From: Arthrobacter pascens
GTDB lineage: Bacteria; Actinomycetota; Actinomycetes; Actinomycetales; Micrococcaceae
Assembly: GCF_030816475.1 (NCBI RefSeq)
Contig: NZ_JAUSXF010000001.1
Span: forward strand, 3,224,001 to 3,288,000
Length of the DNA: 64,000 nucleotides
Direction of reading: 5' to 3'
This document shows, in pieces, positions 51,924 to 60,705 of the stretch. Within the stretch, counting starts at the first letter, position 1, and each line of letters begins with the position of its first letter. Position numbers and translations under genes: made by a program. The notes under the pieces were generated by a model that did not search any database, was not told where the DNA came from, and worked only from the letters and a program-made list of their open reading frames with translations.

Positions 51924-52631
51924 CTACTGCGGAAGCCTCCCGCCGCGGGGCTGTCTGTGTCGAATCACGAACCAGGCCGCAGCAGACGCGGCTAAGAAGC
52001 CTACGCCGGTCATTAGTGGCAACGGGGAAGAGCTGTCGGCGCTGGATGCTTGATCCGTAGCCACCTTGGGTGCCATGGATGCTGATGACGAAGTCGCAGC
52101 CGATGACGTTGGGCCCACTGAAGCGGTAGCTGCCATAGCCTGGGCGTCCTCCACTGGGGATGCCGGCTCCGGAGGCGACGGCGCAAGGCTGGGTGCCGCT
52201 TCCCCCCGTGCATCCGCAGAGGCAACGGGTGGCTCGGCTGCCGGTGCGTGGTACCCACTGCGTTGCGGCGGAGCATAGACAGGTACAGGCACCGGTCTGA
52301 CGGGAGCCGGAATGGGAGCAGGGCCTTCGTTGACCGGCGCAGTTATGGGATGAACGGGAGCTGGCTCCACTGGAACAGCCGGGGCGGGCGCAGACGCCGC
52401 CCCTGGCTGCTCCCCTGGCGGGCCGGGCTCAGGCGGCGTGTACGGAGGTTCCACTATCGGCGCCGGAGTCGGCTCGTCCGGGACCTGCCGGTCGCCGGGG
52501 TCGTAGCAATACTTGATCCCGTCGGACATCCAGCAGACATATTCGGCATGCGCCGGGCCTGGCGCCAGCACCAAGGCGGCTGCGGCAAGCACAGGGACCC
52601 CGACGGCGCGCCACAACCGATTAATCCCCAC
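51924..52631 (-). CDS. Secreted Pro/Ala-rich protein with C-terminal membrane anchor
   Basis: 235 residues from GTG 52631, which is preceded by GGGGGAAAC; upstream in-frame starts exist (ATG 52667). A signal peptide (LWRAVGVPVLAAAALVLAPGPAHA) leads to a short Cys-containing segment EYVCWMSDGIKYCYDPGD and then about 120 residues of Pro/Ala/Val repeats, likely extended and exposed. The end has a hydrophobic helix (PLPLMTGVGFLAASAAAWFVIRH) and a basic tail, giving a membrane anchor; I see no LPxTG-type sortase motif. Function unknown; probably an envelope protein. Confidence 0.6.
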   Translation of the reverse strand: MGINRLWRAVGVPVLAAAALVLAPGPAHAEYVCWMSDGIKYCYDPGDRQVPDEPTPAPIVEPPYTPPEPGPPGEQPGAASAPAPAVPVEPAPVHPITAPVNEGPAPIPAPVRPVPVPVYAPPQRSGYHAPAAEPPVASADARGEAAPSLAPSPPEPASPVEDAQAMAATASVGPTSSAATSSSASMAPKVATDQASSADSSSPLPLMTGVGFLAASAAAWFVIRHRQPRGGRLPQ

Positions 52632-52812
52632 GTCAGTTTCCCCCAAAACTCCGGCCGCACGCGGCATTGGTTCGAGCGTACCTGCCGGAAGGGCGAAATG
52701 CTCGGGAGTCCGCGGGCCGGGCTCCGGCCGTGTGAAACAAAATGAGGCAGTTGCCCCATGCCCTTGCTGCAGCCCGGTCCTAGGCTCGGGCCATAGAGAA
52801 AAGGAGGCGGCA

Positions 52813-53568
52813 ATGACCATCTACCAGCCGCAGTCATCAGCAGAGGCAACACCGAAACTTGCCGACCTTCCCGAAGACGCTGCCGAGCATTTCGCCGGCT
52901 ACGCCGTCCTGGGGCTACCTTTGACCAGCGGCCACTACCTGGCCTTCCGGGATTTTCCCACGAGCTCCGTTGGCCCCGGCTACCGCGCCGTCTGGCACCG
53001 CACGCCCGCCGGCGAATGGACCATCTACGCCAACGCCGCGCCCGAGCTCAGCTGCGCCCGTTACTTCGGGGCGGCCATCCACCATACAGTGGAGACCGAC
53101 GTCGACATCCGGTGGAGCGGGCCTTTCACCGCCGTGATCACGGTTCCAGGCGTTGTTGACTGGCGCCTGCAGCTGGGGACATCGGCGGCCACCACGATGC
53201 TGACTGCCATGGCCGTGCGGATGCCGGAAAGTCTGTGGCGAAACGAGCTGGTACTCCGGGCCATGGGAGCATTCGCCGGCCCGCTGCTGAACGCCGGCAG
53301 GATGAAAGTCTCCGGTGTGGTGCCCAACGGCCAGACGTTCCAGGCCCAGCCGCGGCAGTTGTGGCTCGTGACGGATTCCCAGGCCATCATCCGGAATGAG
53401 GACGCGGGAGTTCCGGGTGCGTTGGCTGTACAGGATCACCTGGCGGACGTCTGGCTTCCGCAACGTGGACTGTTCGGAGCGCAGCTGAGGATGAGGTACC
53501 CGTCCACGGCCCGTTCCGCCGGACCACGTCTTGCCCAGGCACGGACCGGGAAGGACCAGGCCGCATAA
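52813..53568 (+). CDS. Hypothetical protein, conserved-looking, soluble
   Basis: 251 residues, start fixed by AAGGAGG six bases upstream. No signal peptide or membrane helix. It appears to have a beta-rich domain (GYAVLGLPLTSGHYLAFRDFPTSSVGPGYRAVWHRTPAGEWTIYANAAPE; IRWSGPFTAVITVPGVVDWRLQL) followed by helices and a second strand region. The shape recalls acetoacetate-decarboxylase-like or lipocalin-like folds, but I cannot name a family. It lies upstream of the HD-GYP regulator in the same direction. Confidence 0.6.
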   Translation: MTIYQPQSSAEATPKLADLPEDAAEHFAGYAVLGLPLTSGHYLAFRDFPTSSVGPGYRAVWHRTPAGEWTIYANAAPELSCARYFGAAIHHTVETDVDIRWSGPFTAVITVPGVVDWRLQLGTSAATTMLTAMAVRMPESLWRNELVLRAMGAFAGPLLNAGRMKVSGVVPNGQTFQAQPRQLWLVTDSQAIIRNEDAGVPGALAVQDHLADVWLPQRGLFGAQLRMRYPSTARSAGPRLAQARTGKDQAA

Positions 53569-53613
53569 TGGCCGCCGCGTGATCCCTACTGCCTTGGCTG
53601 ACGGCTTCCTAGA

Positions 53614-55186
53614 ATGGCAGGTGTGAAGCAGTCATCGGCTGAGCCCCGCCGCAGCGAAGTCCTGGCCGCGCTGTCGCTCGCCATTGACCTGGGTCTTGGC
53701 CAGCCGATGGAGCATATGCTGCGTGCGTCCCTGCTGGCGTTGCGGATCGCCGGGGCAGCGGGCGTTGACGTCGCCGGCCAAGGCAGGATCTACTACGCCA
53801 ACCAGCTGGCCTGGGTCGGCTGCCACGCGGATTCCTTTGAACTCGCCGCGCTGTTCACGGACGATATCGCCTTCCGCGCCGACTACTACAACCGCGACCA
53901 GCACGGCCTGCCCATGTATGCCGGCATGTTCAGCCACGCCGGCGCCGGCCTCCCGCCGCTCGCCCGTGTTGCCTACTGGACGCGTTTCGCGGCGACGGGG
54001 CAGCGGGGCGGTGCGGACCATGATTGCCTCGCATTGCGTCTCCGCCGGGGTATTGGCCAGCAGTGTAGGGCTCGACGACGGCGTGGCAGGACTGCTCACC
54101 CACACCTTCGAGCGGTGGGACGGCAAGGGCCTGCCGGAGGGCACGTCAGGGCCGGACATCCCGCTGGAGATGCGGATCATGCATCTCGCGGACACGGCCG
54201 AGGTCTTCCTGCGGAGGGAAGGCGTGGCCGGTGCCGTGGCCATGGTGCGGGCGCGCCGCGGCAGCCAGTTCGATCCAGCACTGGCCGGGCTGTTCATCGA
54301 CCAGGCCGAGGCACTCACCGAAGGGCTTCTCGACATCGACTGCTGGCAGGCGGCCTTGGATCTGGCTCCCAACGACGCTCCCCTGTCCGGCCCCGAACTG
54401 GATGCAGTGCTGCGAGCGATCGGCGACTTCGCGGACCTCAAGTCCCCCTACACGGCAGGACACTCCCGTGCAGTGGCGGCCCTTGCCGCTGCCGCGGGCG
54501 AGGAGCACGGGCTACCTGCCGACGACGTCGCGGAGCTCCGTCGCGCAGGCTGGGTTCACGACCTGGGCCGGCTGGGGGTGTCCAACCAGGTGTGGGACAA
54601 GAAGGACCCGCTCTCCGGGCTGGAGCTGGAACGTATCCGAATGCATCCGTTCCTGGGAGAGCGGATCCTCAGCCGCGTGCCCGGGCTAAAGGGCGAGGCC
54701 GCCCTCACCGGCTCACACCACGAGCGGCTCGATGGGTCCGGCTATCCACGCGGGATCAGCGGAACGGAGCTGGGGATAAAGCAGCGGATCCTGGCGGCTG
54801 CGGACTCCTACCACGCCTCCCTTGAGCCGCGCCCGCACCGGCCAGCGCTCACCCAGGCCGATGCGGCTGCCAGGCTCCGGCAGGAGGTTTCAGTCGGCAG
54901 GCTCGCCGCGGAAGCTGTGGAGGCCGTGCTCGTGGCCGCCGGCCAGCAGCCCCGCCGTCCGCATGCCCCGGTGGGTGGACTCACACCGCGGGAAATGGAG
55001 ATCCTCGGCATGCTGTGCCGGGGAATGACACCGGCCGAGATCGCCGGCGCACTGTTTCTTGCCCGGAAGACCGTCCGCAACCATGTGGAGCACATCTACA
55101 CCAAGATCGGTGCAACCAACCGGGTGGGTGCCACCTTGTTCGCGATCAGGAACGGCCTGACCGAGTACGGGATCGCGGCCAGGTAG
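53614..55186 (+). pseudogene. HD-GYP/LuxR regulator, one frameshift in a G run
   Basis: Two frames together give a full protein of about 523 residues. The first (53614 to about 54005) covers the N-terminal domain (EVLAALSLAIDLGLGQPMEHMLRASLLALRIA...GCHADSFELAALF). After a shift at GGGG (54005-54008), AVRTMIASHCVSAGVLA continues to an HD-GYP domain: AGHSRAVAALAAAAGEEHGL, GWVHDLGRLG and HHERLDGSGYPRG, then a LuxR helix-turn-helix LTPREMEILGMLCRGMTPAEIAGALFLARKTVRNHVEHIYTKIG. HD-GYP domains hydrolyse cyclic di-nucleotides or other phosphodiesters. A single shift in a homopolymer may be a sequencing error or a switchable site. Confidence 0.75.
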
Positions 55187-55206
55187 CTGCCAGCTGTGGG
55201 CGAGGA

Positions 55207-56547
55207 CTATCGGGGAACAAGCCGCCACAGGGACGTGACCTCGGCCGTGCGCGCCTCGAACAGAGGATCGTCACGGTCCGATGCCTTCGGATGCGTTGGC
55301 TTGGTGTCCAGCCGTTCAACCACCTTCAGCCCGGCCGCCTCGATGGCGGCCAGCAGATCCTCACGCGTCCGCAGTCCAAGGTGCTCGGCCAGGTCGGAGA
55401 GGACAAGCCAGCCCTCACCGCCCGGCTCCAGATGGTCGGAGAGTCCATTCAGGAAGCGGAACAGCATCCTGCTCCCGGGATCGTAGACGGCGTTGTCCAG
55501 GCTGGAATGCGGCGTGGCCGGAATCCAGGGCGGGTTGCACACGATAAGCGGCGCCTGTCCGGGCGGGAACATGTCGGTCAGGACGGCCTCAGCGCTGTCC
55601 TGGACGCCGAGGTTCCGGAAATTCTCAGCGGCGCAGGCGATGGCACGCGGTTCATTGTCCGTCGCCACCACGCGGTGGACGCCGCGGCGCGCGAGGACGG
55701 CAGCGAGCACCCCCGTGCCGGTTCCGACGTCGAACGCCAGCGTGTCAGAGGGCAGCGGAGCGACGGCCACGAGATCCACATACTCACTCCGGGTGGGGAA
55801 GAACGTGCCATAGTGCGGATGGATGCGGCCCTGCAGGGCATCCACGTAGACGCCATTCCGCCGCCACTCGTGGGCGCCAATGGCCCCGACAAGCTCATGC
55901 AGGGACACAACGGAAGGTTCGCCGATGTCACCGTACGCTTCAGAGGCGGCCTCCCGGATGTCCGGTGCGCGGCGCAGCGGCACCACCGGGCCCGGATCAA
56001 GAGGAATCAGCAGCAGGCCGAGAATGCGTGCACGATGCGAGGCGGACTGGCGGTGCCGGTAGAACTTCTCGGCCGGAGTTGCTGCGGTCTCTTTCTTTCC
56101 GGTGCCTATCCGCCGGTCCATGGCGTTGAGGATCTGCCGTGCGTTGTGGAAGTCACCGTGCCAGAGCATCGCGATCCCCTGTGACGCCATGCGATTCGCA
56201 TCGTCGGCCGTGAGGGAGTCGGAGACCACTTCGACGCGCGTCGGCGCCGGTCTGTCGTTCGCCGAACGCCATCGCGCGGTCATGGTCTCACCAGCCTCGA
56301 CCCAGCTGACGACGGCGGGATCATCCACCGCGGCTGTGCGCGGGGGCTTGTGGGCCGACGTCGGGATTCCGACGGGAGCTGGCGTGTCGCTAGTGATAAA
56401 AGTCCATTCCAAGAGTCCGGGGCCGATCGGAGACTGATTATTGCGGCGGTGATCCACGACGTGGAAGGCGACTGCCCAGGATTCCGGACCGTCATCCGGC
56501 CACGAACCGAGCTTGGTGGATGGCCGCTGGAACCATTCACCCTTCAT
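55207..56547 (-). CDS. Class I SAM-dependent methyltransferase
   Basis: Up to 446 residues; the frame opens at 56547 but an in-frame ATG at 56283 is another start, and the first 90 residues are less well supported. The catalytic half (about 250-400) has motif I LAFDVGTGTGVLAAVLARRG, VVATDNEPRAIACAAENFRNLG, and NPPWIPA, the NPPY-type motif of enzymes that methylate N atoms of proteins or nucleic acid (HemK/RsmC-like group). The domain before it (SLHELVGAIGAHEWRRNGVYVDALQGRIHPHYGTFFPTRSEYVDLV) is usual for this subgroup. Substrate unknown. A 47-base copy of its motif I region is found at 60515-60561. Confidence 0.75.
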   Translation of the reverse strand: MKGEWFQRPSTKLGSWPDDGPESWAVAFHVVDHRRNNQSPIGPGLLEWTFITSDTPAPVGIPTSAHKPPRTAAVDDPAVVSWVEAGETMTARWRSANDRPAPTRVEVVSDSLTADDANRMASQGIAMLWHGDFHNARQILNAMDRRIGTGKKETAATPAEKFYRHRQSASHRARILGLLLIPLDPGPVVPLRRAPDIREAASEAYGDIGEPSVVSLHELVGAIGAHEWRRNGVYVDALQGRIHPHYGTFFPTRSEYVDLVAVAPLPSDTLAFDVGTGTGVLAAVLARRGVHRVVATDNEPRAIACAAENFRNLGVQDSAEAVLTDMFPPGQAPLIVCNPPWIPATPHSSLDNAVYDPGSRMLFRFLNGLSDHLEPGGEGWLVLSDLAEHLGLRTREDLLAAIEAAGLKVVERLDTKPTHPKASDRDDPLFEARTAEVTSLWRLVPR

Positions 56548-56549
56548 TG

Positions 56550-57128
56550 TCAGGATACAGGTGTGTCGTGGTCGCCACCTGCCGGCCGACCACGATGGGC
56601 ATCCAGCAGGCGGATCTGTTCGCGCAGCTGGCCCTCCACGGCGTCAACGTTCCTCAGCCGGACCGCTGAGAATGCAAACACAGCAACCCCCAATATTGCG
56701 GTGGCCACGGCGCACAATAGGAAAAAGTGGCATCCGGCGGGATCACGGAAGATACCGTAGCCATCGAAGAGGATGACCACCGCTGTGCCGGCCGGCAGAG
56801 CCCGGAGGGCCAGCGAGTACGCCCTCCTCTGTTGTGCGAGTTCATCTCGCCAGTCACTGAACAGACTGGCCAGTGGCAGGACTCCGAAGCGGAGCGCATA
56901 GTTCAGCTGGTCCTGGTGTTCCTCCGGCAGGGCGGGCAGCACGCGTGCCGGTACTGGTTTCAATACCAGAAGGATTCCCGCAACGAGCAGTCCCACCGCG
57001 GAGGACAAGTGATCTAGGTAGGTGGTGCCTGGATAAAGATCCAGGCACAAGACCGTGCTGCTCGGCAGAAGAGTGACGAAACATGCTGCGGGAAGCCACG
57101 GCAACCCGCTTGCGGCTCCCCTTGACAT
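56550..57128 (-). CDS. Hypothetical four-helix membrane protein
   Basis: 192 residues with hydrophobic segments at about 10-30, 40-60, 107-122 and 133-160, and a charged stretch between them (EEHQDQLNYALRFG, FSDWRDELAQQRRAYS). A helical cytoplasmic tail (RNVDAVEGQLREQIRLLDAHRG) ends the protein. Its start lies 10 bases after the stop of the upstream membrane protein, so the two form an operon. Family not recognised. Confidence 0.6.
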   Translation of the reverse strand: MSRGAASGLPWLPAACFVTLLPSSTVLCLDLYPGTTYLDHLSSAVGLLVAGILLVLKPVPARVLPALPEEHQDQLNYALRFGVLPLASLFSDWRDELAQQRRAYSLALRALPAGTAVVILFDGYGIFRDPAGCHFFLLCAVATAILGVAVFAFSAVRLRNVDAVEGQLREQIRLLDAHRGRPAGGDHDTPVS

Positions 57129-57138
57129 GTCACTGGCC

Positions 57139-57900
57139 TTAGCTGATGACGGGGTTCGCCGGGCTGACGGCGGCCCGGACCCTTGGGTGGTTGCGGGCGA
57201 AGCCCCAGCGCAGGCTGATCACAGCCATCCACAGCACGACCAGCAGGAACGGCCAGAGGAAGAAATCCTCGTTGGCGGGAAGTCCGGTTGTGGCGAGCAC
57301 AACAATGCTCGTGGCGCCGATAGCCATGCCGGCCCAACTCAGCAGCCGTCCGAGCGCGCGGGTAACCAGCGCCGCGGCAGAAGCGAATAGCGCAAACACT
57401 CCCAAGGGCAGAAGTTGCACCAGGTGACCGGCTCCATCAAGGTCAATCAGGGCTCGGGCGAGCTCCGGTGAGATGTCGTTCCGAAGGACGAACACAGTCA
57501 TGACAATCGAGATGGAGACGAGACACACCATGATCGCCGCGATCCCTCCAACGAGCGCAGTGGCCGCAAGCCAGCCGGCGTTCCGCAGCCGCGAGTACAG
57601 GTAACCAACGAACATTATGAAGGCCAACTGAGCGAGGACCACCACAGCAAACGCCACGTGAGACCACGGGTTCTCGGCGATTCTCTGCTGCTCATCCAGA
57701 ATCAGCTGTCCGGGCGATTCCGCACGGTTAGAAGCCTCACCCACCAACGCGCTGCCAACGTTGGCCAGCAGCACGAAGGCTGCTCCGCTGAAGGCTCCGA
57801 CTCTATCCATGGCGGTTATGGCTCCTCTTGGCGTCGGCTGCCCTGCGCCCCTATCGCCCCCGGATTTTGTTTCGTTTGCTGGTTCTGGACGGGTTTTCAT
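57139..57900 (-). CDS. Hypothetical multi-pass membrane protein
   Basis: 253 residues from ATG 57900, which has AAAGGAA six bases upstream. After a 35-residue polar lead there are about six hydrophobic segments (AFSGAAFVLLANVGSALVG, HVAFAVVVLAQLAFIMFVGYLY, ATALVGGIAAIMVCLVSISIVMTVFVL, HLVQLLPLGVFALFASAAALV, LSWAGMAIGATSIVVLATTG, FFLWPFLLVVLWMAVISLRWG). The spacing recalls DUF4386-like proteins but the match is by memory only. First gene of a two-gene operon. Confidence 0.65.
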   Translation of the reverse strand: MKTRPEPANETKSGGDRGAGQPTPRGAITAMDRVGAFSGAAFVLLANVGSALVGEASNRAESPGQLILDEQQRIAENPWSHVAFAVVVLAQLAFIMFVGYLYSRLRNAGWLAATALVGGIAAIMVCLVSISIVMTVFVLRNDISPELARALIDLDGAGHLVQLLPLGVFALFASAAALVTRALGRLLSWAGMAIGATSIVVLATTGLPANEDFFLWPFLLVVLWMAVISLRWGFARNHPRVRAAVSPANPVIS

Positions 57901-58384
57901 GATGATTCCTTTCCCTTTGGTGGCGGCGCCACTTTGCTGGCTCATCTGTAGGTGAGGCGGCGGAACTTCCAGAGTTCCGGTGAGCCTTGCAACGGCCTGG
58001 CAGCATAATTCTGTTGACTTGGGACTTCCCGCCAGTCCGTTGATGTTGGAGGTACTGTGCTTTCCCGTGCGCTCTCGGAGGGCACTGTCCCCATGAGGCC
58101 GAGGCTGAGGCTGATGGTCACCCATGCTGTTCGTTGTCTGGATTTCCACGCCATCGGGGGCTCCTTGGGTCTTTCTCGTCCATGGCCTTCTTTTTCATGG
58201 AGTTGATAGCCATCAGTGTTGATCACGGAACGTATGCGGCGCGTCGACCCCCGGTAGCCTTTCCGATGTACATCAGGCGGGATGCTGCGCTGCCATCAGC
58301 TACATCCCACGGCGTAGCGACGCCCGGTCCCCCGGGTTCATTTTGGCCGTGGCTTTTCAGCGCGGGGATGGATAATGTCCACTC
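57901..58384. other. Divergent intergenic stretch
   Basis: Contains the upstream regions of the minus-strand membrane operon and of the plus-strand response regulator. Open frames on both strands lack ribosome sites and family resemblance. No gene supported. Confidence 0.45.
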
Positions 58385-59116
58385 ATGGATGGCACACGAA
58401 GCGGTGCGCCCGCGTCGGCCGGTGAAGCCGACCGCCGCCTCCGTGTGGTCCTTGTCGATGACGAAGCCCTGATCAGGGCAGGACTGGCGCTGCTGCTGGA
58501 GTCCGAGCCCGACATGGTGGTGGTCGGGGAGGCCGGCGACGGCCGCGCCGGCGTTGAAGCGGTCGCGGGGCTGCAGCCCGACGTCGTGGTGATGGATATT
58601 CGCATGCCAGTCATGGACGGCGTCGCCGCCACCCGTATCCTCACCTCCGAGGAGTTCAATTCCGGCCGCACTGAAGCCATACCGGTGCTCATCCTGACTA
58701 CCTTCAACGAAGATGAAGCTGTCCATGCCGCCCTGCGTGCGGGGGCCTCAGGCTTCATCCTCAAGAACTCGGCACCACGCATCCTGGCATCCGCCATCCG
58801 CGCCCTTGCCGAGGGAGCGGGCTGGCTTGACCCGAATGTCACCCGCAAACTCCTCGACGAATTCTCCAACAGGCCGGAGCCCTTTCTGCCCACCCCTGCG
58901 GAGTTGGATGAGCTGACCCGCCGTGAACGGGAAGTGCTTGCCGCGATAGCCATGGGCATGAACAACACCCAGATAGCAGCGAAGCTCTTCCTGAGCGAGG
59001 CCACGGTGAAAACGCACGTGCACCGCATCCTCATGAAACTTGGCGTGGCGGACCGGGCGCAGGCCGTGGCGGTGGCGTACCGGTCAGGCCTCGTCAAGCC
59101 GGATGGCCGTTCCTAA
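58385..59116 (+). CDS. NarL/LuxR-family response regulator
   Basis: 243 residues. Receiver domain: RVVLVDDEALIRAGLALLL (acidic pocket), the phospho-Asp in VVVMDIRMPVMDG (about residue 72), LILTTFNEDEAV (Thr) and ASGFILKNSAPR (Lys). The output LuxR helix-turn-helix spans about 178-225: LTRREREVLAAIAMGMNNTQIAAKLFLSEATVKTHVHRILMKLG. The cognate kinase follows 157 bases later. Activation by phosphorylation and dimerisation is expected; targets not known. A 10-residue insertion (EEFNSGRTEA) lies between the phospho-site and the Thr strand, common in actinobacterial NarL proteins. Confidence 0.9.
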   Translation: MDGTRSGAPASAGEADRRLRVVLVDDEALIRAGLALLLESEPDMVVVGEAGDGRAGVEAVAGLQPDVVVMDIRMPVMDGVAATRILTSEEFNSGRTEAIPVLILTTFNEDEAVHAALRAGASGFILKNSAPRILASAIRALAEGAGWLDPNVTRKLLDEFSNRPEPFLPTPAELDELTRREREVLAAIAMGMNNTQIAAKLFLSEATVKTHVHRILMKLGVADRAQAVAVAYRSGLVKPDGRS

Positions 59117-59273
59117 GCCTTGGGTCTGGGAAACCCCAGCGACATAGGCGCGGTTGAACCCGCAGATGTACGTCATTGCCATACCGGGGATGGATGAAGT
59201 CAACTATGCGCGGGCGCAGACTAGGGATAGAGACGGAGCCGCCTGTCTCTATCCCTCGGTGATGAGGTGGGTA

Positions 59274-60491
59274 ATGGTCCAAGGACATTCACTGGCAAAG
59301 ACTACAAACCACAGCCCGGCGCGGGCCAATAGGGCATTCGGCTTTACAAGGGCGGATCTCGCAGTCGTTCTGGTGGCATTCGTCATCGAGCTGTCGGCCT
59401 TTATTCCGGCCGCTTCCGGTTCACTGTCAGGAGCCATGGCCGTGACAGCTGTTGTTTACGTAGCGTCCGGCTTCATCGCACTCCGCTGGAGGCATCGCGC
59501 CCCGATACTGGTTTTCGCCGTTCTTTTGCTGCATCAATCACTCTTCGTGCTCTTTTTCACTCCGAACTATTTCAACTTCTCGGACTTTTTCCATGTTCCG
59601 TATATGCCGGTCATGGCGGTGCTGCTGGCGTTGGCAGCAGTGGCATCCGATCGGCCTTTGCGGCATTCCCTGGCAGCCTGCGTTACCGCAATTGCCCTTC
59701 CCGTCCTTATTTCGTCACGCGGGACGCCCTTTGAGGACCTATGGTTCATCGGGACAGGGGCCGCGTATATGGGAGGGGCCTGGGCTTTCGGCCGTTTTGT
59801 GGCGCGAAACCGTCTCCGCATCAGTGCATTGGAAGAAGAGCGGCGCAAGGCTGAAGCGGCCGTAGCGCAGGAACGCGCCCATATCGCCGCCGAACTGCAC
59901 GATATCGTCTCGCACGCCGTTACGGTGATGATGCTGCACGCAGCTGGCGGGCGGCGGGTCATAGATACCGATCCCGAACGTGCGGCCCAGGCCCTGGACG
60001 TGATCGAGTCCGTCGGCACTGAGGCGACGCAGGAACTTGCCCGCCTTCTGAGACTGCTGAAGCCACACGGTGGGACGGTGGACGAAGAACAGCAAAGCCC
60101 GCTGCCGACGCTGAACGACATTCATGGGCTGATAGAGCCTGTCCGTTCAGCGGGAGTGCAAGTGGATGTGAGGGCATCCGGGGAGTCAGGAAAACTTGAC
60201 CCCAGCGTAGGCCACGCTGCATACCGCGTGGTGCAGGAGTCGCTGACGAACATCTCCAAGCACGCCGGATCAGGAACGAATGCGCTCATCGACCTTCGGT
60301 GGGAACCCCGTACGCTGACCCTCAACATTTCCGACGACGGAGGCGGCAGGCCCGAGAACCGTGTTGACGGCACGTCAGGCTATGGGCTCTTGGGGCTCAG
60401 GGAGAGAGTGGAAGTCGCCGGGGGAAGCATCGAATGGGGGCCCAGGAACCAGGGGTTCTTCCTGAGTGCCCGCCTCCCATCGTCACCGTAG
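59274..60491 (+). CDS. Sensor histidine kinase, NarX/DesK-like (HisKA_3)
   Basis: 405 residues from ATG 59274 (GAGGTGGG upstream; the frame is open earlier). Five to six membrane helices occupy residues about 25-165 (LAVVLVAFVIELSAFIP, MAVTAVVYVASGFIAL, ILVFAVLLLHQSLFVLFF, MAVLLALAAVAS), then the dimerisation/phospho-acceptor helix ERAHIAAELHDIVSHAVTVMMLHAAGG (His about 208) and an HATPase_c domain with LTNISKHAGSG (N-box), ISDDGGGRPEN and TSGYGLLGLRERVEVAGGSIEW (G-boxes). No periplasmic sensor domain of size, so the signal is probably in the membrane. Pairs with the regulator before it. Confidence 0.88.
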   Translation: MVQGHSLAKTTNHSPARANRAFGFTRADLAVVLVAFVIELSAFIPAASGSLSGAMAVTAVVYVASGFIALRWRHRAPILVFAVLLLHQSLFVLFFTPNYFNFSDFFHVPYMPVMAVLLALAAVASDRPLRHSLAACVTAIALPVLISSRGTPFEDLWFIGTGAAYMGGAWAFGRFVARNRLRISALEEERRKAEAAVAQERAHIAAELHDIVSHAVTVMMLHAAGGRRVIDTDPERAAQALDVIESVGTEATQELARLLRLLKPHGGTVDEEQQSPLPTLNDIHGLIEPVRSAGVQVDVRASGESGKLDPSVGHAAYRVVQESLTNISKHAGSGTNALIDLRWEPRTLTLNISDDGGGRPENRVDGTSGYGLLGLRERVEVAGGSIEWGPRNQGFFLSARLPSSP

Positions 60492-60510
60492 CGCGCGGTT
60501 CCCGGCGCGC
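60491..60510 (+). terminator. Short GC hairpin at end of kinase gene
   Basis: GCGCGC (60491-60496) and GCGCGC (60505-60510) flank an 8-base loop; the first base belongs to the stop codon. There is no T run, so it is a weak candidate. Confidence 0.35.
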
Positions 60511-60514
60511 CTAG

Positions 60515-60561
60515 GTGCCGGTTCCGACGTCGAACGCCAGCCTGTCAGAGGGAAGCGCAGC
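60515..60561 (-). repeat. 47-base copy of the methyltransferase motif I region
   Basis: Matches 55715-55761 with three differences in 47 bases. Read on the minus strand it gives LPSDRLAFDVGTGT followed by a stop. It is too short to code for anything and sits four bases before a predicted sigma promoter. Confidence 0.8.
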
Positions 60562-60564
60562 TTC

Positions 60565-60591
60565 TGTCACAAGCTTGAGGGCTATCCGGTC
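60565..60591 (+). promoter_or_regulatory. Predicted ECF41/SigJ promoter for the flavoprotein gene
   Basis: TGTCACA (60565-60571), 16 bases, then GGTC (60588-60591). The same arrangement occurs before the epimerase-like gene at 63477. It resembles the ECF41 promoter type (TGTCACA, N16, CGTC as I recall it). Confidence 0.6.
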
Positions 60592-60705
60592 TTAGTTGGT
60601 GACGAGACCGGAGGACAAGCTGCGCCAATGGAATCCAAGATTACATACCAGCGCGCGCCTCAAGGAATCTTCACTTCAGGTACCTCGAGTGAATGGAATG
60701 TAGTG

